Below, one piece after another: positions 1 through 4,862 of a DNA stretch of 7,510 bases. Location: the NCBI GenBank assembly GCA_041678625.1, contig JBAYNS010000053.1:1-7510 (forward strand). Direction: 5' to 3'. A model generated the notes under the pieces. The model had not been told where the DNA came from, ran no database searches, and saw nothing but the letters and a program-made list of their open reading frames with translations. This stretch comes from JBAYNS01 sp041678625 (GTDB lineage: Bacteria > Patescibacteriota > Gracilibacteria > Peribacterales > Peribacteraceae). Numbering within the stretch: the first letter of the stretch is position 1; each line of letters opens with the position of its first letter. Position numbers and translations under genes: made by a program.

Positions 1-1
1 A

Positions 2-733
2 ACACATCGGCATATTTCCGTGAAAGCGGGAGATACGGTGATCCTGAGTTCCAATCCCATCATTGGGAATGAGCGCGCTGTGGCCAAAGTGATAAATAAC
101 CTCGATTTACAGGGGGCAACCGTGAAGACTAGTGCGGAACTTTCTCTGCATACCACTGGTCACGGCTACAGCGGAGACTTGATGCTTATGCATCGACTTG
201 TCCGTGCTCGGCACGTCATTCCTGAGCACGGTGAACCCCATATGCGCTCGGCGCATGCAGATATCGCCCGACGCCTGGGATACAATGATAATCAAATTCA
301 CATGATCACCAATGGGGAAATTCTGGAATTCTCTGCGCAAGGCCATGCTCGGCGCAGCAAGCAGAAAATTGCCGTGCAAGACGTCATCATTGATGGCTAC
401 GGCAGCGCCGGGGAAGGCCAACGTGTGATCGATGATCGCAAGATCATGAGCAGCAACGGTGTGATTATTGTTGTTCTGCGCGCATATACGGATAGCAAAA
501 GATTGGTTGGCGATCCGGATATCCTCTCACGAGGACTTATCTACGGCTCTGAGCAATCCACTATCACAGGAGAAGCTATCAGCATTGCAAAGAAGGCATA
601 TGAAGAAGCTGTCGGACGCGGTGAAACGGATCGTAAAGATCTCAAGCGCGCAGTGAACGGAGCGCTCTTCCGATTCTTTGACCGCAAAGTGAACCGCAGG
701 CCAATGATTATTCCTATAGTTATGGAAATCTGA
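2..733 (+). CDS. rnj: Ribonuclease J, C-terminal part (5' end outside window)
   Basis: RNase J is a cytoplasmic metallo-beta-lactamase/beta-CASP ribonuclease with 5'-3' exonuclease and endonuclease activity in mRNA decay and rRNA maturation. The frame is open from base 2 (first residues THRHISVKAGDTV), so the GTG at 20 is internal and the gene begins upstream. About 243 residues are visible, against roughly 550 for the family. Present are the KAGDTVILSSNPIIGNE stretch that closes the beta-CASP domain, the HTTGHGYSGDL motif (near visible residues 50-60), the PEHGE motif (74-78) that returns to the metallo-beta-lactamase fold, and the C-terminal domain ending RRPMIIPIVMEI, typical of RNase J. 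The HxHxDH metal-binding motif lies in the missing N-terminal part. The gene ends at TGA 731-733, 23 bp before the next mini-ORF, with no terminator between. Family assignment is firm; J1 versus J2 cannot be decided. Confidence 0.95.
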   Translation, partial: THRHISVKAGDTVILSSNPIIGNERAVAKVINNLDLQGATVKTSAELSLHTTGHGYSGDLMLMHRLVRARHVIPEHGEPHMRSAHADIARRLGYNDNQIHMITNGEILEFSAQGHARRSKQKIAVQDVIIDGYGSAGEGQRVIDDRKIMSSNGVIIVVLRAYTDSKRLVGDPDILSRGLIYGSEQSTITGEAISIAKKAYEEAVGRGETDRKDLKRAVNGALFRFFDRKVNRRPMIIPIVMEI

Positions 734-741
734 TCGACTTT

Positions 742-747
742 AAGGAG
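742..747 (+). promoter_or_regulatory. Shine-Dalgarno AAGGAG between RNase J and HAD genes
   Basis: AAGGAG lies 9 nt before ATG 757 (mini-ORF) and 5 nt before TTG 753, which is in frame with the HAD gene. The ATG at 825, which best fits the HAD protein family, has no purine-rich site of its own; the bases before it are pyrimidine-rich. The site therefore either drives the mini-ORF, with HAD translated by coupling, or drives a TTG-initiated HAD form carrying 24 extra residues. Confidence 0.6.
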
Positions 748-756
748 CAGCTTTGG

Positions 757-828
757 ATGATTCATCTTCCTCTGCTGCTTTTTTTATTCCTTTCGTTTTG
801 TTTTTCCTGTACACACATTCTGTTATGA
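757..828 (+). CDS. 23-codon hydrophobic mini-ORF overlapping the HAD start
   Basis: ATG 757 to TGA 826-828 encodes MIHLPLLLFLFLSFCFSCTHILL. It is almost wholly hydrophobic, with cysteines at 15 and 18, and could be a tiny membrane peptide or a lipoprotein-like leader. An AAGGAG site sits 9 nt upstream, a good spacing. Its stop overlaps the ATG of the HAD gene as ATGA (825-828), the classic layout for termination-reinitiation. The alternative is that the peptide has no function of its own, or that the same stretch is read in the other frame (TTG 753) as an N-terminal extension of the HAD protein. No homolog is recognised. Confidence 0.4.
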   Translation: MIHLPLLLFLFLSFCFSCTHILL

Positions 829-1478
829 AATCCCGAGCCATCATCTTCGATCTGGATGGAACGCTGGTGGATACTATCCCTCTGTACGAAGAGGCATATC
901 TCTCTATGCTCGCAAGCGCCGGCGTTGGTTGTGACCCTGATGAGTTTCGTTCGGTGTATGAGAAATTTCGCGAAACCTACGCATTGAATATCCACCTTAG
1001 TGAATCATTGAAGCTCTACGGCATTCCTCAAACCCGCGAGGAAGAGATGCGTCGAGTGCGCGACGCAGAATACTGCGAACTGGTACGCACGCGGGTGGAA
1101 TGGTTTCCGGATGCCAAGCGTCTGTTGGACGCTCTGCCCGCTGCCACTCCCAAGGCTATCGTTACCGGTTCATGGCAGCATTTTGTAGACGCTATTGAAG
1201 AACGGCTACCTCTTTCTCAATACATAGAAGTCATTGTAACTTCTGAGGAATTTAGACCTCACGTAAAACCGGACCCCGCAGGCCTTCTCATTGCTGCACA
1301 GAAATTAAGAGTGCCTCCGCAGGACTGTGTGTATGTTGGCGATCAGGAATTCGATATGGAAGCTGCCCGACGCGCAGGTATGCAGGCCTGTCTTATTGTG
1401 CGAGAAGACTACACGCCGCCACGAGCAGAAGAAAAAGCAGATATCTGTGTCCACTCGCTGGAGGAGCTGATTAACTGA
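825..1478 (+). CDS. HAD-superfamily hydrolase (phosphoglycolate phosphatase / beta-phosphoglucomutase-like, subfamily IA)
   Basis: Predicted cytoplasmic phosphatase or phosphomutase of the haloacid dehalogenase superfamily acting through a phospho-aspartate; substrate unknown. From ATG 825 the protein has 217 residues, normal for HAD-IA. Motif I is FDLDGTLVDT, with nucleophile D9 and acid/base D11. A helical cap follows (about 18-95). Motif II is IVTGS (112-116), motif III lysine K148 is in HVKPDP, and motif IV is VGDQEFD (171-177). An in-frame TTG at 753 would add 24 hydrophobic residues. That start has an SD site, but the ATG was preferred because motif I then falls at residue 9, as usual in the family. 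The ATG overlaps the stop of the mini-ORF at 757-828. The 3' end overlaps the convergent dihydroorotase gene by 8 bp, and no terminator is visible. Superfamily is certain; exact activity is not. Confidence 0.9.
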   Translation: MKSRAIIFDLDGTLVDTIPLYEEAYLSMLASAGVGCDPDEFRSVYEKFRETYALNIHLSESLKLYGIPQTREEEMRRVRDAEYCELVRTRVEWFPDAKRLLDALPAATPKAIVTGSWQHFVDAIEERLPLSQYIEVIVTSEEFRPHVKPDPAGLLIAAQKLRVPPQDCVYVGDQEFDMEAARRAGMQACLIVREDYTPPRAEEKADICVHSLEELIN

Positions 1479-2619
1479 CGATCTTCCCTCGTACTATCCA
1501 TCCTTCATACGGAGTCCATCCACAGAGAGAATGAAGATCTTTTCCGTGGATCACCCACTCTGCATCTGGATCAATCGTTAGAAGAGGGCCGCTGTTTTTT
1601 TGAAGACGGAAGATCCGGTTGGGATTGATACAGCAGAGTTCCGTGATTTTTTCGTAAGAGAAATCGACAGCATAGGACTCGCCTGCCGGATGAGGCCAGC
1701 CTCCCGCCGCAACAGTGAGGAGAAGAGGGAGCATGGTTTCCACCCCGGGAACACCACTGGGCGCAGAGAGAGGCGGATTGGCATTCTTCTCGGCGAGAGT
1801 ATGCGGCGCATGATCAGTGGCAATGCAATCCACTGTTCCATCGGCGATGCCTTCCCACAGAGCTGCGCATTCACTTGGAGTCCGCAATGGAGGATTCATT
1901 TTGCCAAGAGACCCGAGTCTTGCGTAATCCTGTGTACTGAGGAAAAGATGATGCGGCGTGACTTGGCAGGTAACAGCAATTTTTTTCTTCTTTGCCTGAC
2001 AAATTTTCCGGAGTCCTTCTGCAGTTGAAAGGTGCGCGACATGCAATCGTGTTCCGTAGTGCTCTGCGTATTCCAGAGCCTGCGTAATTGCCGCGACTTC
2101 CGCCGCGCACGGGCGCATGAGGGAATGTAATCCGACATCGCTTTCGTCACCCTGTGCATCTTCAAGAATTTGCTTCTTTGCCTCTGCATTGATCAATGCG
2201 TCTTCACAGTGCGCAACAAGCGGTGCATCGAGCTCTGCACACAGTTTAAATGCTTCATCTATAACCTGTTTGTTTGCACCCTGATCACCCGTTGAATGAT
2301 CGAAGAATATTTTGAGTCCGCAGCATTGTGGGGAACCCCACACCTGCTTGAACGCATTAAGGTGCTCTAATTCCGTAGCTCCAAAAAAGAATCGGATATC
2401 AACATCGCTGATTTTCTCAGCACGATGAACCTTATCTTTAAATGCTTCCACGGACGTTGTTGGAGGATTGGTGTTTGGCATCTCGCACACCGTATGCACG
2501 CCTCCTGCTTGTGCTGCAGATGCTTCGCTCGCCATTGTTGCCTTGTGTTCGTACCCCGGTTCGCGGAAGTGCACGTGGCAGTCAATGAGGCCGGGGAGGA
2601 GGATAGTTGTATTCGTCAC
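1471..2619 (-). CDS. pyrC: Dihydroorotase, short form lacking the usual N-terminal strand region
   Basis: Cyclises N-carbamoyl-L-aspartate to L-dihydroorotate, the third step of de novo pyrimidine synthesis. It is a zinc amidohydrolase with 382 residues. Visible motifs: metal ligands H15 and H17 in HVHFREPG (15-22), substrate-contact R19 and MPNTNPP (47-53), GLKIFFDHSTGD (101-112) with K103 a candidate bridging carboxylysine, histidine 137 in VAHCED, H193/H196 in HVAHLST, TPHHL (221-225), catalytic D269 in ATDHAPH, and a terminal GWTPYEGWIVRGK. The sequence is of the HVHFREPG (PyrC/allantoinase-like) class, but it starts only about 10 residues before the catalytic barrel. The usual ~45-residue N-terminal segment is missing. 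The start is GTG 2619-2617, overlapping the transporter stop as GTGA, with no SD site, which suggests translational coupling. Dihydroorotase is favoured over other amidohydrolases because pyrB is in the same unit. Confidence 0.92.
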   Translation of the reverse strand: MTNTTILLPGLIDCHVHFREPGYEHKATMASEASAAQAGGVHTVCEMPNTNPPTTSVEAFKDKVHRAEKISDVDIRFFFGATELEHLNAFKQVWGSPQCCGLKIFFDHSTGDQGANKQVIDEAFKLCAELDAPLVAHCEDALINAEAKKQILEDAQGDESDVGLHSLMRPCAAEVAAITQALEYAEHYGTRLHVAHLSTAEGLRKICQAKKKKIAVTCQVTPHHLFLSTQDYARLGSLGKMNPPLRTPSECAALWEGIADGTVDCIATDHAPHTLAEKNANPPLSAPSGVPGVETMLPLLLTVAAGGWPHPAGESYAVDFSYEKITELCCINPNRIFRLQKNSGPLLTIDPDAEWVIHGKDLHSLCGWTPYEGWIVRGKIVS

Positions 2620-3341
2620 AATGCAGAAAAAAGGAGGCGTAGGGCACCGATAACAATAACCCCCAGGAGCATTTTCTCAAAGAGCCAAGGGCTTACATAG
2701 TGAAGTATGTGCTTCCCAATCCATACCCCTGCAAAGAGAAAGGGGAAACCCATGCATAGAAAAATCAGCATTTCCGATGACCAGACCATTTTTGTTAGAT
2801 ATGCGGAGATTTTTCCGAGATTCATGAGAAACGCTGTCATGGACGATGTGCCAATGAAGGCTCCTTTGGTCAGTCCGAGCGACAGAAGAATCGGACCGCG
2901 AATAAGTGCTGCATTTCCGATGAGTCCTCCGAGGAATCCGTTGAGTGCGCCGTATCCTATTAGACAACTTCTTCTTGAAGATAATCGGAGCTTCGGATGG
3001 ATCAATCGGAGAATGACGAATCCCGTGCATACAATTGCTAAGCCAATTTCTGGAACATGCATGGGCACATGGAACAGTACTAACCCCCCTAAAAAACTGC
3101 ATGGCACCCCTAGAAACGCGTACCACCAAACATACTCCCACCGGATATTTCGGTGAAAGTTCACGATCTTAGAAACCTGCATACCCAACATCAAAACCGA
3201 ATTGAGGGTAATGTTTGTACGGATATCGAGGAAGAAACTCCCCAACACAAGCATCAGAATTCCCAAGCCTCCTCCTGATATAGTGGAAACAACACCCCCT
3301 ACGAAGAGTAGAGGGGCCAAGAGAAATATGGGAAGACTCAT
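2616..3341 (-). CDS. TauE/SafE-family membrane transporter inside the pyrimidine unit
   Basis: A 241-residue integral membrane protein, strongly hydrophobic throughout, with about 7-8 likely membrane segments. The two-repeat design of TauE/SafE (DUF81) proteins is visible: a glycine-rich motif STISGGGLGILMLVLG (19-34) in the first half and GALNGFLGGLIGNAALIRGP (131-150) in the second. Family members are implicated in export of sulfite, sulfoacetate and other small organic anions, mostly without direct proof; the substrate here is unknown. The ATG (3341-3339) overlaps the pyrB stop as ATGA and its TGA overlaps the pyrC GTG, so the three genes very likely share one mRNA. A weak GGAAA SD-like run precedes the ATG. 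The context suggests a small dicarboxylate-type anion of the pathway (aspartate, carbamoyl aspartate, dihydroorotate or orotate), but that is inference. Confidence 0.85.
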   Translation of the reverse strand: MSLPIFLLAPLLFVGGVVSTISGGGLGILMLVLGSFFLDIRTNITLNSVLMLGMQVSKIVNFHRNIRWEYVWWYAFLGVPCSFLGGLVLFHVPMHVPEIGLAIVCTGFVILRLIHPKLRLSSRRSCLIGYGALNGFLGGLIGNAALIRGPILLSLGLTKGAFIGTSSMTAFLMNLGKISAYLTKMVWSSEMLIFLCMGFPFLFAGVWIGKHILHYVSPWLFEKMLLGVIVIGALRLLFSAL

Positions 3342-4255
3342 GCTTTTCCAAGAAGCATTGCCAACAGCGCCATGCGGATGGCAACACCGTTGCGCGCCTC
3401 GCGGAAGTATGCGGCATTGGGGAGAGCATCCACCTCTGGATTGATTTCGCCGATGCGCGGCAGCGGATGCATTACAGTGATGGTGCGATCTTTCACGTGA
3501 TTAGCGGTCAGAATGTATTTGAGTTTGAGCCGCTCAAACTGAGCCGGATCTTCAAAGCGTTCCTGCTGCACGCGCGTCATGTAGATGACATCGGCATCAA
3601 GCCCGTCTTCCAGGTTCTCCGTCTGCGAGTATGTAATGCCTTTCTCGTCAAAGAAGCTGGTAACCTTTTCCGGCATTTGGAGCTCTTTTGGAGCAACCAG
3701 CGTGAAGCGCACATTGTTGTACAGGCCTAGGAGGAAGCTTAGGGAGTGAACTGTGCGGCCGAACTTCAGATCACCAACCATCGTGATGTGAATGTTGTCG
3801 AGCGTGCCGCGTTCTTTGAGAATGGTGTAGAGATCCAGGAGCGCTTGCGTGGGGTGTTGCCCGGGTCCGTCCCCGCCATTGATAAAGGGGACGGGACTCA
3901 CCGATGCGGCAATATCTGCGCTGCCCTGTTCGGGATGGCGCATGACGATGATATCCGCGTACTGCCCAATAACGGTGATGGTGTCTTCTATGGTTTCTCC
4001 TTTGTAGAGAGAGCTAAATTGCATGCCTACTGCAGAAATGACGCGTCCGCCCAGACGCTGCATCGCTGCTTCAAAACTCAGGCGCGTGCGCGTGCTGGGC
4101 TCGTAAAAAAGCGCTGCGAGGATTTTGCCAGCAAGCATATCGTTCCCTCCTTTCTGCAAAACTTTCTCCATTTTTGCCGCTACCGCCAAAATGGCGTCTG
4201 TGTCTTCTCGTGAGAGTTGTTTGGTTGAGGTGAGATGTTGGAAGGATAGTTGCAT
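3338..4255 (-). CDS. pyrB: Aspartate carbamoyltransferase catalytic subunit
   Basis: Condenses carbamoyl phosphate with aspartate to N-carbamoyl aspartate, the committed step of pyrimidine synthesis, in the cytoplasm. Numbered from ATG 4255 (305 residues, the usual size), the carbamoyl-phosphate loop PSTRTR is at 53-58, the active-site lysine is K85 in LYKGET, and MRHPEQGSADIAA is at 105-117. GGDGPGQHPTQALLDLY runs 127-143, VGDLKFGRTVH 160-170, aspartate-binding TRVQQERF 227-234 and HPLPRIGEI 263-271. The VGDLKFGRTVH and TRVQ stretches resemble the E. coli-type chain. A GTG at 4264 would add three residues; the ATG was chosen as the stronger codon. Neither has a clear SD site. No regulatory subunit (pyrI) is in the window. 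First gene of the minus-strand unit, overlapping the transporter by 4 nt. An AT-rich stretch lies upstream, but no -10/-35 pair with good spacing was found. Confidence 0.96.
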   Translation of the reverse strand: MQLSFQHLTSTKQLSREDTDAILAVAAKMEKVLQKGGNDMLAGKILAALFYEPSTRTRLSFEAAMQRLGGRVISAVGMQFSSLYKGETIEDTITVIGQYADIIVMRHPEQGSADIAASVSPVPFINGGDGPGQHPTQALLDLYTILKERGTLDNIHITMVGDLKFGRTVHSLSFLLGLYNNVRFTLVAPKELQMPEKVTSFFDEKGITYSQTENLEDGLDADVIYMTRVQQERFEDPAQFERLKLKYILTANHVKDRTITVMHPLPRIGEINPEVDALPNAAYFREARNGVAIRMALLAMLLGKA

Positions 4256-4319
4256 CCTAGGCACGCAGAGTACGCGAGAGCAGACGTTTTGTCTAATAAA
4301 AACATATTTTTGAGTATTA

Positions 4320-4347
4320 TTGACAATTCAGCAATGATACGTAGATT
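4320..4347 (+). promoter_or_regulatory. Candidate promoter for the small RNA
   Basis: A perfect -35 TTGACA (4320-4325) is followed after 16 bp by TAGATT (4342-4347), a 4/6 match to the -10 consensus. Transcription would start near 4354, just before the first stem of the candidate small RNA. The 10-mer ATTGACAATT around the -35 recurs at 4521-4530. Confidence 0.45.
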
Positions 4348-4360
4348 GATTACAGTCAAT
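4345..4360. promoter_or_regulatory. Operator-like palindrome (FNR/CRP-like spacing)
   Basis: ATTGATTACAGTCAAT is an inverted repeat with arms ATTGA and TCAAT. The core TTGAT-N4-GTCAA differs by one base from the FNR-type consensus TTGAT-N4-ATCAA. It overlaps the -10 and start region of the candidate small RNA promoter and lies about 90 bp upstream of pyrB on the other strand, so a bound regulator could affect both. No regulator is encoded in the window, so this is only a pattern. Confidence 0.25.
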
Positions 4361-4483
4361 TGGCGGATCCTCCTCAGTTCGCACCCCACATAAAGCGAGA
4401 GATCGCCAATAGACTCCCCCTCCCACACATACTGAAGGCACCGTCGCTTTCGGGGCATAGGTGTGTGAGGAGGGGCTTTTTTT
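4354..4483 (+). ncRNA. Candidate structured small RNA, ~130 nt
   Basis: The span between a TTGACA promoter-like site and a strong intrinsic terminator forms two consecutive helices and holds no convincing protein gene. Stem 1 pairs ATTGGCGGATC (4359-4369) with GATCGCCAAT (4401-4410): ten base pairs with one bulged G, enclosing a ~31-nt loop in which CTC/GAG pairing can extend the stem. Stem 2 is the terminator helix (4417-4475) with an inner GC-rich hairpin (about 4438-4456). The U-tract exists only on the plus strand, so the transcript runs away from pyrB. The SRP RNA GGAAG/AGCAG signature, the RNase P core and tmRNA ends are absent; 6S RNA is not obviously matched. It could be a free regulatory RNA or an attenuated leader. 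Expression is inferred, not shown. Confidence 0.45.
4417..4483 (+). terminator. Intrinsic terminator of the candidate small RNA
   Basis: CCCCTCC (4417-4423) and CACACA (4424-4429) pair with TGTGTG (4462-4467) and GGAGGGG (4469-4475): 13 base pairs interrupted only by a bulged A4468. C4476 and then seven T (4477-4483) follow directly. The loop contains a further short GC-rich helix. On the minus strand the stem is followed by no T-run, so termination is plus-strand only. Confidence 0.65.
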
Positions 4484-4521
4484 CTATTCAAAAATGCTGG
4501 GGGAAATCTTTTCTAGGTTCA

Positions 4522-4559
4522 TTGACAATTGTCTACATATTACTATTGTGTATGTACAC
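4522..4559 (+). promoter_or_regulatory. Candidate promoter with dyads, upstream of the flippase leader
   Basis: A perfect -35 TTGACA (4522-4527) precedes TATTGT (4544-4549) by 16 bp, which would place the start near 4556. The -35 lies inside a perfect 10-bp palindrome GACAATTGTC (4524-4533). A second dyad, GTGTA-TG-TACAC (4548-4559), covers the expected start site. Either could be an operator. The -10 is only a partial match, so the exact start is uncertain. Confidence 0.4.
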
Positions 4560-4671
4560 TAGACTGGTCTTTGGAAGAAAGGAGGACGTCGCGTTCTGTG
4601 TTTTGACACTTTTGTTTCACTCCTTTTGACGGCCAACAAGCCGTCACCTTGCACTGAGTTTAGTGTTCGTT
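4550..4671 (+). other. Leader region without a recognised gene
   Basis: No credible protein gene was found. An SD-like AAAGGAGG (4578-4585) has no usable start codon at the right distance: the GTG at 4598 hits a stop after two codons. A perfect 6-bp hairpin GACGGC/GCCGTC with a CAACAA loop lies at 4628-4645. This stretch probably belongs to the untranslated leader of the downstream flippase transcript. Confidence 0.4.
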
Positions 4672-4818
4672 GTTCCCCTGGACGCCGATTAGGCTTTCGA
4701 TCATGGAATGAAGGTTTGCGTGTTGTGTTGCACCTCTTCTCGTTCTGCCACCGTCACCCAAAATTCGTTCTGGTAGAGGCCATAAACGCCTCACGTTCCT
4801 CATCTCGTCCAGGGGAAC
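4672..4818 (+). promoter_or_regulatory. Structured leader closed by a 13-bp long-range inverted repeat
   Basis: GTTCCCCTGGACG (4672-4684) is the exact reverse complement of CGTCCAGGGGAAC (4806-4818), 121 bp apart. Pairing continues inward as GATTAGG (4687-4693) with CCTCATC (4798-4804), six of seven positions. Short hairpins fill the interior: GAATGA/TCGTTC (4706-4745), CTGCCA/TGGTAG (4746-4776) and GAGGC/GCCTC (4776-4792). The right arm also belongs to the alternative terminator-like hairpin at 4793-4820, so the two folds exclude each other. It could be a cis-regulatory leader, an independent ~150-nt RNA, or a very small inverted-repeat element (GTT flanks both arms). No known riboswitch class was recognised. 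Confidence 0.4.
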
Positions 4819-4824
4819 GTTTTT
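4793..4824 (+). terminator. Terminator-like hairpin just before the flippase
   Basis: ACGTTCC (4793-4799) pairs with GGAACGT (4814-4820) across a 14-nt loop, followed by a T-run (4820-4824). The stem is only 7 bp and the T-run is short, so termination would be partial at best. The hairpin also contains AGGGGA (4811-4816), a possible SD site for starts at 4825 or 4827. Together with the long-range repeat, this makes it a candidate attenuator or a translation-blocking hairpin rather than a simple gene end. Confidence 0.35.
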
Positions 4825-4862
4825 ATGTGTCTACTAAGCATACCTCCTCTACAATCTCCCTG

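Noticed and set aside
1600..2028. Plus-strand open frame of 142 codons inside pyrC
   Set aside because: It is the antisense shadow of the well-supported dihydroorotase gene and has no recognisable motifs.
3746..4213. Plus-strand open frame of 155 codons inside pyrB
   Set aside because: It lies wholly antisense to the conserved aspartate carbamoyltransferase motifs and has no family resemblance.
4266..4362. Promoter for pyrB on the minus strand
   Set aside because: TTGACT (4359-4354) and TTGTCA (4326-4321) are -35-like, but the nearest -10-like boxes sit at spacings of 14 or 22 bp, so none is claimed.
4354..4483. SRP, tmRNA, RNase P or PyrR-binding leader identity for the structured RNA
   Set aside because: The diagnostic sequences of these RNAs were looked for and not found, and the terminator faces away from pyrB, so it cannot be a pyrB attenuator.
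4578..4600. SD-like AAAGGAGG suggesting a small gene
   Set aside because: No ATG/TTG at a workable distance opens a frame; GTG 4598 stops after two codons.
4626..4862. 79-residue N-terminal extension of the flippase (open frame from TTG 4626)
   Set aside because: The extension is Arg/Ser-rich, unlike any flippase N-terminus, has no SD site, and crosses the inverted-repeat RNA structure. The family's first membrane helix starts right after ATG 4863.
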